Shown here in pieces: positions 1 through 8,180 of a stretch of 58,918 nucleotides of DNA. The notes below the pieces were generated by a model. That model had not been told where the DNA came from. It made no database searches and was given only the letters and a program-made list of their open reading frames with translations. Source of the stretch: Streptomyces sp. A012304. Its GTDB lineage: Bacteria > Actinomycetota > Actinomycetes > Streptomycetales > Streptomycetaceae. Position 1 is the stretch's first letter. The number at the start of each line of letters is the position of its first letter. The position numbers and the translations under genes are program-made. The DNA lies in NCBI RefSeq assembly GCF_026008495.1, contig NZ_BQUN01000039.1, forward strand, positions 1-58,918. The letters are read 5' to 3'.

Positions 1-3000
1 TCCCAGGCCAAGGACAAGCCGGTCACCCCCCTCACCCCCGACGCTCCCCCGCCCGCCCCCGGCGCCCCGAACCCGGCGGGCGCGGTTCCGGCCCGGCAGC
101 CGGACGCGGTCACCGACTTCTCCGGCGGCCCGCAGCAGGTCGACCAGCAGATGGCCGACGCCCAGGTCACCGAGGACCAGCTCGCCAAGAGCAACGAGCC
201 TCAGTTCACCGACGCCTTGGCGGCGAAGAAGGAAGGCGAGCAGCACTCGGCCACCGCCCCCGGCGCGGCGCGCGGGGCCGAGGCCAAGCAACTCGCCGCC
301 GCCCGACAAGGCGCCGCGGCGACCGGTACGCAGGCCATGGGCGAACTGGCCGCCACCCGCGCCGCCGTCGGCAAACAGGTCGACGCGGGCAAGAGCGCCG
401 GCAAGTCGGCCGACGAACGCAAGCGGGCGGAGGTCACCGCCCGTCTGCAGAAGGTCTTCGACGCCACCAAGACCGACGTCGAGAGCACCCTGTCGGGCCT
501 GGACAAGCTGGTGGACGACAAGTTCAACGCCGGCGAGAAGGCGGCGCGGGACGCGTTCACGGCGGACCACAAGCGCCGGATGGACGCCTACAAGGACAAG
601 CGTTACTCCGGCTTCACCGGCAAACTCAAATGGGTCAAGGACAAGTTCGCGGGCATGCCGGAGGAGGCCAACCAGCTCTTCCAGGAGTCACGCAAGCTCT
701 ATGTCGCGCAGATGCAGCAGGTCATCTCCTCCATCGCCGACGTCATCGGTACCGAACTCGGCAGGGCGAAGGACCGGATCGCCAAGGGCCGGGCCGAGCT
801 GAAGGCCGAAGTCGACCGTCTGCCCGCCGATCTGAAGAAGTTCGGCCAGGACGCCGCCAAGGACTTCACGGAGAAGTTCGACGGGCTGGAAGCCGACGTC
901 AACGCGAAATCGGATCAACTGGTCCAGGACCTCGCCCAGAAGTACACGCAGGCGCTGAACGCCGTCGACGACGAGATCAAGAAGCTCCAGGAGGAGAACA
1001 AGGGTCTCATCGCCAAGGCCAAGGACGCCGTCGTCGGTGTCATCCAGACCATCATCGAACTGAAGAACATGCTGCTCGGCGTTCTGGCGAAAGCCGCCGC
1101 CGCGGTCATGAGCATCATCAAGGACCCCATCGGGTTCCTCCGCAACCTGGTCACCGCCGTCGGCGCCGGTCTGAGGCAGTTCATCGGCAACATCGCCGAC
1201 CATCTGAAGAAGGGCCTGGTCTCCTGGCTGCTGGGCACGGCCGCCGGCGCGGGCCTCAACCTGCCCGCGAAGTTCGACCTCAAGGGCATCATCCAGCTCA
1301 TCGCCGGCATGCTGGGGCTGACCTGGGCCAACATCCGCGCGCGCATCACCCGCAAGGGCGTCCCCGACCAGGCGGTCACCGCCGCCGAACAGTCCGTCCC
1401 CGTCGCCCAGGCCCTCCAGAAGGAGGGCCCGGCAGGCGCGGTGGAACACATCAAGGCCGAGGTCGGAGACCTGAAGTCGACGATCCTGGAGAAGCTGACC
1501 TCCTACCTGATCCCCACGGTCATCGTCGCCGGCATCACCTGGATCATCTCCCTGCTCAACCCGGCCTCCGCCTTCATCCGCGCCGTCAAGGGCATCATCG
1601 ACATCGTCACCTTCGTGGTGACCCAGGGCGCCCAGATCATCCAGTTCGTCAACTCGATCCTGGACGCGGTCGTCGCCATCGCGAGCGGCGGCGGTGGCGG
1701 CGTCCCCGCCCTCATCGAAGGCGCCCTCGCCGCCTCCATCCCGGTCCTCATCGGCTTCCTCGCCGCCCTCCTGGGCGTCGGCAACCTGGCCGGCAAGGTC
1801 AAACAGGTCTTCCAGGCGGTCGCCAAGCCGGTCAACAAGGCCATCGACAGGATCGTCGACTTCATCGCGAAGAAGGCGAAGAAGCTGTGGGCCAAATTCA
1901 AGAGCAAGATCCGTGGGGGCGACGACAGTCCCGAGGGCAAGCGGCAGCGCCTGGCCAAGGGCCTCGCCGCCGCACGGTCCGCTGCCCAGCGCCTGAACAG
2001 CAACGGCCGGTTCAGCCAGGCCGCCCTGCGCGCGGCCTTCGCGGCGATCCGGGTCCGCTACGGCATGGCCTCCCTGGAACCGGTCGTCCGGGGCGGCAGC
2101 TGGTCGGCGCGTGGAACGGTGAACCCGACCGACGAGGTCGGGCTCGGCGTCGAGGCCCGCGACAGCGAGGAGAACTCGCAGGAGACGCAGGACCCCTCGG
2201 ACGCCCGCTACCTCGAGATGATCCGCCAAGCACTGCCGGCGCACGCTGCGACCTTCTCCAAGGAGGCGCAGGAAGCGTGGAACAAGACGCTGAGGGTGAC
2301 CGAGGTCGATGAGGAGCCGGTGTGGGGCGACCCTCCGGTCCAACTCGCAAGCCTCCCCGCCGAGGCTACGGAGCTTCTCACCAACCAGGCCGTCCTAAAG
2401 CAGCTGCTCGGCTACTTCAAGGAGAAGCCCCGCCGGAGAAGCGGCAAGGGAGACAACCCGGGCACCGCCGCCGACACCGCCAGCTTCTACAACCACGCCT
2501 TCAAGGGCGGCGGGCCACTGCGCGAGAAGATGCTGCGGGCCCTCGGCGAGGCCGCGCTGCGAGAACTCAAGATGCCGCGCGCCGGCCGCTCGGCGGACGC
2601 CACGAACCAGGTCAACACCATGGGATACGGAGTGGCGGCGGGCCCCTACGGCAAGTTCGCGCCGCTGCCCGGCTCCGGCTCCGGGGTGAACAAGGACCTC
2701 GAAGCCATCGTCAACGCCAAGGACGGCATCATCGGCTTCCTGCGTTTCGTCGCCACCGAGAGCTCGGAATGGAACACCAGGGTTCTCGACCTGTGGGCGA
2801 AACACAAGCCGTCCAAGGAATACCTGATGGACCTCTTCCGGCGGGCCGACTCCGGCAAGCACGAGTGGATTCCCACCGACTACATCCCGGCCGTTCTCGT
2901 GCGCGCGATGGGCCACCTCTCGCGGGGCGACAAGCTCGAAGCGGCCCGCTGGGTGGCGCTACACCACGCCCTGCGGTCGAAGACCGAGCACGTCATCTGG

Positions 3001-3399
3001 GCCATCCAGGGCGTGTCACCCAACGGCCATTCCGGCGCCCTCTGGCAGCAATACGTCGAGGGCGGAAAAACCAAGTACAAATTCACTTTGACCAACGGCC
3101 AGGAAGCCTTCCACAACAGGCTGCGCGACATCTTCAACCAGCACCAGGGCAGCGCCCTGCAGTATGTGAGTGCCCTGCGAGCCCAGATGCAGGACGCGAA
3201 CAACCCCCTGATCTGGAACGGGAACCTCGACAATCATGATCCACAGTTCCTCGACAAGCCGGTCGCGGCGCTCGTGAAGACCGCCGCGGGTATAGTCCCG
3301 ATGACCGTCCGGCAGCTCGGTGCTGAGCAGACAGCCAACTTCAACGCCATCATGGTCAACCTCGCAGAAGCCAACGACGCTGTGAAAGAGGTGAGCTGA
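1..3399 (+). CDS. eCIS-associated large cargo-like protein, 5' end outside window
   Basis: The reading frame is open from base 1, so the start lies to the left; 1132 residues are visible. The first 50 visible residues are Pro/Ala-rich linker. Residues ~50-330 are charged, helical and coiled-coil-like. Residues ~330-620 hold several long hydrophobic or amphipathic helices (for example around ILKDPIGFLRNLV-type and DLKGIIQLIAGMLGL segments) of the sort seen in very large proteins encoded in actinobacterial eCIS loci. The last ~450 residues change character, have less extreme GC in the DNA, and match no family I recognise; they could be a variable effector tail. eCIS context comes from the ATPase, DUF4255 and DUF4157 genes nearby. 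Usually such proteins begin with a DUF4157 domain, which would be outside the window. Cargo and toxin function are inference. Confidence 0.75.
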   Translation, partial: SQAKDKPVTPLTPDAPPPAPGAPNPAGAVPARQPDAVTDFSGGPQQVDQQMADAQVTEDQLAKSNEPQFTDALAAKKEGEQHSATAPGAARGAEAKQLAAARQGAAATGTQAMGELAATRAAVGKQVDAGKSAGKSADERKRAEVTARLQKVFDATKTDVESTLSGLDKLVDDKFNAGEKAARDAFTADHKRRMDAYKDKRYSGFTGKLKWVKDKFAGMPEEANQLFQESRKLYVAQMQQVISSIADVIGTELGRAKDRIAKGRAELKAEVDRLPADLKKFGQDAAKDFTEKFDGLEADVNAKSDQLVQDLAQKYTQALNAVDDEIKKLQEENKGLIAKAKDAVVGVIQTIIELKNMLLGVLAKAAAAVMSIIKDPIGFLRNLVTAVGAGLRQFIGNIADHLKKGLVSWLLGTAAGAGLNLPAKFDLKGIIQLIAGMLGLTWANIRARITRKGVPDQAVTAAEQSVPVAQALQKEGPAGAVEHIKAEVGDLKSTILEKLTSYLIPTVIVAGITWIISLLNPASAFIRAVKGIIDIVTFVVTQGAQIIQFVNSILDAVVAIASGGGGGVPALIEGALAASIPVLIGFLAALLGVGNLAGKVKQVFQAVAKPVNKAIDRIVDFIAKKAKKLWAKFKSKIRGGDDSPEGKRQRLAKGLAAARSAAQRLNSNGRFSQAALRAAFAAIRVRYGMASLEPVVRGGSWSARGTVNPTDEVGLGVEARDSEENSQETQDPSDARYLEMIRQALPAHAATFSKEAQEAWNKTLRVTEVDEEPVWGDPPVQLASLPAEATELLTNQAVLKQLLGYFKEKPRRRSGKGDNPGTAADTASFYNHAFKGGGPLREKMLRALGEAALRELKMPRAGRSADATNQVNTMGYGVAAGPYGKFAPLPGSGSGVNKDLEAIVNAKDGIIGFLRFVATESSEWNTRVLDLWAKHKPSKEYLMDLFRRADSGKHEWIPTDYIPAVLVRAMGHLSRGDKLEAARWVALHHALRSKTEHVIWAIQGVSPNGHSGALWQQYVEGGKTKYKFTLTNGQEAFHNRLRDIFNQHQGSALQYVSALRAQMQDANNPLIWNGNLDNHDPQFLDKPVAALVKTAAGIVPMTVRQLGAEQTANFNAIMVNLAEANDAVKEVS

Positions 3400-3402
3400 T
3401 CC

Positions 3403-4071
3403 ATGCCGCTCCTCGAACCCCAGGTGGAAGAGGCTGTTCAGCGCCGGCTACAGAGAAATCCGCCCTTCAGCGACGACGACCTCGCCCAGCTCGACACCCT
3501 GGCCGTGCTCTTCCCCCGCGACCTCGGCGACCTCGCCCGTTTCCCCATGCTGAAAACGCTGCACGTGGTCGGCTACGGGGGAGGCGACCTCGCGGCGCTG
3601 GCTGGCCACCCGCGGCTGGCGTCGCTCTCCATGCGTTTCAGCGCGCTCGCCGACATCAGCGCGGTGCAGACGCTGCCCACGATCCGCAGCCTCCAACTGC
3701 CCCTCAACGCCATCGAGGACATCACCGCCCTGCGGTCCGAGCTGCCCAAGCTGTACGAGGTCGTTCTCACCGGCAATCCGCTCTCCGAGGAGAGCTATCG
3801 CGAGGTGGTGCCCGAGCTGCGGCAGCGGGGCATGGAAACCGTGACGGTCTCCGAGGAACAGGAGTGGCAGATCACCCGCAAGCTCTACGCCGCCGGGGTG
3901 CCGTTCGACTACTTCCGGCAGGGCAACAGCTACCTCCTGTGTCGGCCTGGCCTGGCGTTCACCGACACGCCGGACGCGGGTCACGCGGAAATCGGCCCCG
4001 CCGAACTGGAGGCGGTCCTGCAGCGGGGACCAGAGGAAGTCCACAAGCTGTTCGCTCGGGAAGCAGGCTAG
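3403..4071 (+). CDS. leucine-rich-repeat protein, possible immunity partner
   Basis: 222 residues starting at ATG only 3 bases after the stop of the preceding gene, so the two are surely cotranscribed and probably coupled. Residues ~45-125 carry leucine-rich repeats (segments such as FPMLKTLHVVGYGG, HPRLASLSMRFSALADIS, LPTIRSLQLPLNAIEDI and LPKLYEVVLTGNPL), followed by a mixed alpha/beta tail. There is no signal peptide or membrane segment, so it should be cytoplasmic. A small soluble protein directly behind a large polymorphic-toxin-like gene is the usual arrangement of toxin and immunity genes, and LRR proteins occur among immunity proteins, but nothing in the sequence proves this. It could instead be a chaperone or adaptor for cargo loading. 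Confidence 0.7.
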   Translation: MPLLEPQVEEAVQRRLQRNPPFSDDDLAQLDTLAVLFPRDLGDLARFPMLKTLHVVGYGGGDLAALAGHPRLASLSMRFSALADISAVQTLPTIRSLQLPLNAIEDITALRSELPKLYEVVLTGNPLSEESYREVVPELRQRGMETVTVSEEQEWQITRKLYAAGVPFDYFRQGNSYLLCRPGLAFTDTPDAGHAEIGPAELEAVLQRGPEEVHKLFAREAG

Positions 4072-4072
4072 G

Positions 4073-4240
4073 CTCAGTGCTCGTACCGACGCCCTTGCCG
4101 CGCTCGCGGAAGCGGGATTGCACAGCCACAAGTACGCCGTCGTGGCGGCGACCGCTCTGAGGGCGCGCGGTCCGGCGGTGGTGCCGACTTCCGACCCCGA
4201 GGCCATGGAAATCTCTGCGGAGCCGAGTGTGGGTCGTCAA
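4073..4240 (+). pseudogene. remnant of a PIN-domain (VapC-like) toxin gene
   Basis: Directly after the LRR gene, one frame reads LAALAEAGLHSHKYAVVAAT and then ALRARGPAVVPTSDPEAM, which resembles the C-terminal part of actinobacterial PIN-domain toxins (GLHGHKYAIDA..AATAL...TSDPED). There is no upstream half, no start codon with a ribosome site, and a short stretch between HKYA and VAAT seems lost. I read it as the tail of a decayed gene left between the LRR gene and the convergent nuclease gene. The match is from memory of the family. Confidence 0.4.
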
Positions 4241-4259
4241 GACTTGACAGGGGGTGACC

Positions 4260-5000
4260 CTACGACGCCCACCACACCGCCCTGTTCGTGTCGTAGTGCC
4301 GGCTGGCGCTGTGGGCCGCGCGGGTGCCGCCGTTGCAGGGCTGGGCGCAGAGGACGCGCAAGTTGTTGACGTCGTTGGCCCAGCGCTTCGCTTCCGCGCG
4401 GGTGATCGCGCTGACGGTGCGGCCGTCGACCTGCCAGGTCACCGCCGTCGCGTTGGCCTGGACGTAGGCGATGATCTCCGTGGCGTGGTCGATGGTGACG
4501 TAGCGGTTGCCATCCGCGGCCGTCTTGTCACTGAGCTGGGGGATGTACCTGGCGCACTGCGCGCACTGGTACTCGGTCCGCCCGTTCGTGTTCTGGCTGG
4601 GCGCCGCGGCCAGTACGGCGTTCACCGTCGCCGGGGTGAAACCGATGTCGTCCCTGGTGCCGCTCCAGATGACTTCGTCTCGCGGGCCCCGGCTGGGGAG
4701 TTCCGGGGCCCGGGGCGCGTCCGGGTCGAAGCCCTGCTGGGCCTGCTGCCGGGCGGACCGCGGCCGGTTGCCGTACGGGGAGTTGCTGACCGCGTGTCGC
4801 TTCTCCCGGACGGTACGCTCCGGCACCCGCTGCGCCGTCAGCAGTCGCACGACCGCGTCGTTCCCGGCCGTCCGCTGCAGGGCCAGCAGGGCGGCGACGG
4901 GCGACTCGTACGGCCGGCCTGTGCGGTGGGTCCGCTCCCGGCCCTGTTCCGTCAGTCGTTCGTCGTGCGCGCGCACAGCGGTCCTCCTCCGGTCGGTCAC
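4260..5000 (-). CDS. putative eCIS effector: AGN-leader HNH nuclease
   Basis: 246 residues, GTG start at 4998-5000 overlapping the ATPase stop in a GTGA arrangement, so translation is coupled to the ATPase. Residues 41-54 (LQRTAGNDAVVRLL) are the short leader motif that recurs in DUF4157 and other proteins of eCIS loci. Residues ~60-135 are a Pro/Arg-rich linker. The C-terminal domain has C146-x2-C149, D171-H172, N213 and C218-x3-C222-N223, the layout of a zinc-bound HNH/Endo-VII-like nuclease with DH as catalytic centre. Predicted action is DNA or RNA cleavage in the target compartment. No immunity gene is obvious beside it; the divergent space to its left holds only the PIN remnant. The nuclease fold is supported by motif spacing; delivery by the injection system is inference from leader and position. 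Confidence 0.75.
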   Translation of the reverse strand: MTDRRRTAVRAHDERLTEQGRERTHRTGRPYESPVAALLALQRTAGNDAVVRLLTAQRVPERTVREKRHAVSNSPYGNRPRSARQQAQQGFDPDAPRAPELPSRGPRDEVIWSGTRDDIGFTPATVNAVLAAAPSQNTNGRTEYQCAQCARYIPQLSDKTAADGNRYVTIDHATEIIAYVQANATAVTWQVDGRTVSAITRAEAKRWANDVNNLRVLCAQPCNGGTRAAHSASRHYDTNRAVWWAS

Positions 5001-7018
5001 AGGACGAGCAGATCGACGTACGGGCCGAATTCGCTGGCCAAAGTCAGGCGGCCCAGTTTCTGGTATTCGCGTTGGATGGCGTGGATCAGTTGTCGCATGG
5101 TCAGGGGTGAGCCGGCCTCTGCGGTGAGGTAGGCGGCGGTGACGGCGATGGAGCGGATGTTACCGCCGGCGAGTTCGAAGGAGTCGGCGCAGAAGGGGAG
5201 ATCGAGGTCGCCGGCGCCGGGCAGGAGGGGGGCCAGGCAGCGGTGCCAGAGGGCGAGGCGCTGGGTGGAGTCGGGGACGGGGAAGTCGATGACCAGGTCG
5301 AGGCGGCGGGTGAAGGCGTCGTCGAGGTTGGCACGGAGGTTCGTGGCGAGGATGGCGAGGCCGTCGAAGGACTCCATGCGCTGGAGGAGGTAGGCGCTCT
5401 CGACGTTGGCGTAGCGGTCGTGGGCGTCCTTGACCTCGGAGCGCTTGCCGAAGATGGCGTCGGCCTCGTCGAAGAGGAGGACGCCGTTCACCCCGGCCGC
5501 CTCGGAGAAGATGCGCTCGAGGTTCTTCTCGGTCTCGCCGACGTATTTGTCGATCACGGTCGACAGGTCGACGGTGTAGAGGTCCAGACCCAGGTCGGCG
5601 GCGATGACCTCCGCCGACATGGTCTTGCCGGTGCCGGAGTCCCCCGCGAACAGGGCGACGACGCCGCGGCCACGGGCGCCTCCGGGTCGCATGCCCCATT
5701 CGCCGAGCACGACGTCGCGGTGGCGGGCGCGGGCCGTCAGCTCGCGCAGCTGGGTCAGGGAGTCCGGAGGCAGGACGAGGTCGTCCCAGCCGACGGCGGG
5801 TTCGATACGGCGGGCGAGCAGGTCGAGGCCGGCGGAGTTCTGGGCCCGGGCGCCGCGGCGTACGTGCTCGGGGCGCAGCTCGTCACCGTCCAGGACGGCG
5901 TTCTGGGCGGCGCCTCGGGCGGCGCGGGTGATCTGTTCGGGGGTGAGGAGGAAGGGGGCAAGGAGGTTCGGGAGGTTCAAGCCGGCCGGAAGATGCTGCC
6001 CGTACGCGGCCTGCCACAGCGCTGCTCGCTCGGTCGGCTCGACGCGCGGGGCGCGCAGCAGCAGCGGGGGCCGCGTGGACCAGGCGGCGTCCCACGGGGT
6101 GCGGCCGACGAGGACGACGGGGACAGGAGCGTCCGTCAGCTGCCGTAGCAGCGCGACCCGTTCGCGGTCCCGGTCCAGGGCGTCGACCGGGGCGCAGACC
6201 AGGCCGGCGCCGGTCAGCCGGGCCTCGCGCACGGCGGTGCGCACGGCGTCCGCGGGGGCCGGGTCGCGGGCGAGGCGGGCCAGGTCCAGGGCGAGGGCGG
6301 GGCGCCCGGCCCGGGCGAGTGCGGTCGCGGCGAGGGCGAGACCCGCGCCGCCCTGGTCCTCGCGCAGATAGGCCAGGGGGACTTCGGCCGCCAGGGCCCG
6401 GGCCAGCGGGGCGGCGTCACCCACGCCGGGTACGGGCGGGGCCGGGTGCAGCAGGTCCGCGACCCGGGGGTCGAGGGTGTCGTCGCCGAGCAGGTGCGCG
6501 GTGACCCGGTCCGGTACGCGCAGGGCGCGCCCGAGGAAGGGGCGGTCCGGGTCCTCGATGAGCAGCAGGCCGCCGGAGAGCAGCGGCGCGGTGGCGCCGA
6601 GGCGGGCGCGGGCGGAGGCGTCCGCCGGGGACAGTCCGCACAGCGCCAGAGCCACGCCGATGGAGGGCCGGCGCCGGGTGACGTCGTCGTTGAGATAGCC
6701 GTAGAACGATTCGAACCGGGCGTCCAGATCGGGCAGCAGGGCGATGAGCAGGATCTCGACGTCGAGGTCGGTCAGGCCCAGGCCGGCCGTGAGGCGGCGC
6801 AGGCTGGTGGGCGGGTCGGCGGTGTCGGCCCGTGTCTCGGCCTCGGCGTGCCGGGCGGCGTCCGTGTGGTCGGGGGCGGCGGGGCGGGGCGGCGTGTCGA
6901 GGAGGCGGTGGACGGACTCGTCGGTGAGGTAGAGGCCCCGGAAGGCGTCGTCGGGGTTGGGGTCGGTCTGCCTGCGGGCGGCGACGGCGCGGCGTACCCG
7001 TTCCTCGACGAGGACCAC
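4997..7018 (-). CDS. eCIS AAA+ ATPase (Pvc15/Afp15-like)
   Basis: 673 residues. The N-terminal ~410 residues are Leu/Ala/Arg-rich and helical, as in ATPases of contractile injection loci; the C-terminal AAA+ module has Walker A GDSGTGKT at 459-466, Walker B VLLFDEAD at 513-520 and a downstream FTRRLD arginine-finger region. In the family this ATPase is thought to act in assembly or disassembly of the particle or cargo loading in the cytoplasm. It sits between DUF4255 (464 bases upstream) and the coupled HNH gene. The GTG at 7016-7018 is the only standard start in the frame, yet the frame stays open upstream to 7150 and encodes HTEWSEEH, a typical N-terminal motif of these ATPases, so the true start may be non-standard or lost. 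Confidence 0.9.
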   Translation of the reverse strand: MVLVEERVRRAVAARRQTDPNPDDAFRGLYLTDESVHRLLDTPPRPAAPDHTDAARHAEAETRADTADPPTSLRRLTAGLGLTDLDVEILLIALLPDLDARFESFYGYLNDDVTRRRPSIGVALALCGLSPADASARARLGATAPLLSGGLLLIEDPDRPFLGRALRVPDRVTAHLLGDDTLDPRVADLLHPAPPVPGVGDAAPLARALAAEVPLAYLREDQGGAGLALAATALARAGRPALALDLARLARDPAPADAVRTAVREARLTGAGLVCAPVDALDRDRERVALLRQLTDAPVPVVLVGRTPWDAAWSTRPPLLLRAPRVEPTERAALWQAAYGQHLPAGLNLPNLLAPFLLTPEQITRAARGAAQNAVLDGDELRPEHVRRGARAQNSAGLDLLARRIEPAVGWDDLVLPPDSLTQLRELTARARHRDVVLGEWGMRPGGARGRGVVALFAGDSGTGKTMSAEVIAADLGLDLYTVDLSTVIDKYVGETEKNLERIFSEAAGVNGVLLFDEADAIFGKRSEVKDAHDRYANVESAYLLQRMESFDGLAILATNLRANLDDAFTRRLDLVIDFPVPDSTQRLALWHRCLAPLLPGAGDLDLPFCADSFELAGGNIRSIAVTAAYLTAEAGSPLTMRQLIHAIQREYQKLGRLTLASEFGPYVDLLVL

Positions 7019-7480
7019 CCGGTCCAGCAGGTGGCGGAGGCTGGGGTTCTCGGCGATGGGATGCTCCTCGCTCCACTCGGTGTGTGCGGGTGGGATGTCG
7101 CGGGTCGGGTCGTGCGTGGCCGCCGGCCGTGTGGTCGCCCGCGTTCCTCACGGGGCGCGGTGCCGCGCCGGGTCCCGGTACGACCGCGAGTGCGGCACGG
7201 CACTCACGAGCCCGCGCCGAAATCCCGGCGGGCCTGCTGGTCCGGGCACAACCACCGGCCTCCCGACCTCGACCCGACCGCCGGCGTCCTGACCGCGCGG
7301 CAGAAGCATCGGCGTCCCGACCTCGGCACAAGCATCGGCGTCCCGACCGTCGGCCTCCCGACCGCGGCCCAAGCATCGGCCTCCCGGCCTCGGCGCGACC
7401 AAGAACGCGGCGCTCGCAAGCGTCCGCGCCGGATCCCCCCGCAGCCTTGGCCGCCGGGGGCGTCCGGCAGCCGCCGCTGC
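7019..7480. other. gene-free stretch between ATPase and DUF4255 gene
   Basis: 462 bases. The part next to the ATPase (7019-7100) continues the ATPase frame with plausible protein sequence. The middle (about 7243-7389) is made of degenerate direct repeats. No convincing gene was found on either strand; the open frames here are Arg/Pro-rich shadows. Confidence 0.5.
7304..7389. repeat. degenerate direct repeats
   Basis: Three copies of AAGCATCGGCGTCCCGACC or a near copy start at 7304, 7330 and 7371; related GGCCTCCCGACC pieces surround them (7258, 7351). The first two copies are identical over 19 bases, the third differs at two. Function unknown. Confidence 0.6.
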
Positions 7481-8161
7481 TCATTCTCGGACGCGCCGGG
7501 ACCGCGCGGGCCGTGGGCGACGCGCCGCCGGCTCGTCCGCCGGGCCGGCTTCCCGCGCCGCGGTGCGGCCCTGGCCGGCGCGCCCGGTGTCCTCCAGCCC
7601 GAGTCGCAGGCCGCCCTCCTCGGTGACCGGCGGCGCCGCCGGAACGACTCCCGTGCCGACGAGGGGGACGCTGACCACGAGGTCGAGGGAGGGCTTCAGC
7701 TCCCCGCCGAGCGCGCTCCACACGTCCGAGAACGACCGGTCCTCGGGGGGCGGCAGCGCGATCGTCATCGGCACCGGCAACGGAAGCTCGGCCAGTGAGC
7801 CGGTCAAGTGGTGGGTGGGCATGGCGTCGCTCTCCAGCAGGCACAGCAGGAGGGAGGACAGCAGGCGGTGTTCGTCCTCGGGGCGCCGGGTCCAGGCGGT
7901 GATCAGGTAGGACAGCTTGAAGTACCGGGGCGGGCGATGACGGGCGACGACGGTGCCGCGCGCGTCGTACTCGTTGGACAGGCCTCGGGAGCGGCGGCGC
8001 ATGTCCTCCCGGATGTCGTAGAGGTAGAGATTGACGGTGGGGGCGTTGACCTTGGCCGCCCAGTCGCGGGTGGGCGCGTCGAACACGACGCTGACCTGTG
8101 TGCCGCCCAGGGCGTCGTCCTTGACGAGGGCGCGCAGTGCGGCGTCCACCTCGTGGATCAC
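7481..8161 (-). CDS. DUF4255 / Pvc16-like tail-terminator protein
   Basis: 226 residues from a GTG at 8159-8161. The N-terminal ~180 residues have the DUF4255 (Pvc16_N) signature: MIHEVDAALRALV at the start, then PTVNLYLYDIREDMRRR, YFKLSYLITAWT and EDEHRLLSSLL. In characterised eCIS and phage-like systems this family caps the sheath-tube assembly. The last ~45 residues are a basic Pro/Ala/Arg tail. It is 19 bases downstream of the VWA protein gene in the same direction, so probably cotranscribed. A hallmark gene that, with the ATPase, identifies the locus. Confidence 0.9.
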   Translation of the reverse strand: MIHEVDAALRALVKDDALGGTQVSVVFDAPTRDWAAKVNAPTVNLYLYDIREDMRRRSRGLSNEYDARGTVVARHRPPRYFKLSYLITAWTRRPEDEHRLLSSLLLCLLESDAMPTHHLTGSLAELPLPVPMTIALPPPEDRSFSDVWSALGGELKPSLDLVVSVPLVGTGVVPAAPPVTEEGGLRLGLEDTGRAGQGRTAAREAGPADEPAARRPRPARSRRVRE

Positions 8162-8180
8162 GGTTCCGTCTCCGTCCTGG

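Noticed and set aside
688..2343. Long minus-strand open frame opposite the large cargo-like gene
   Set aside because: Arg/Asp/Gly-biased antisense frame produced by high GC; no family signature and no ribosome site, while the plus strand encodes a coherent protein.
7243..7400. CRISPR-like array
   Set aside because: Repeats are short, degenerate and unevenly spaced with no unique spacers of constant length.
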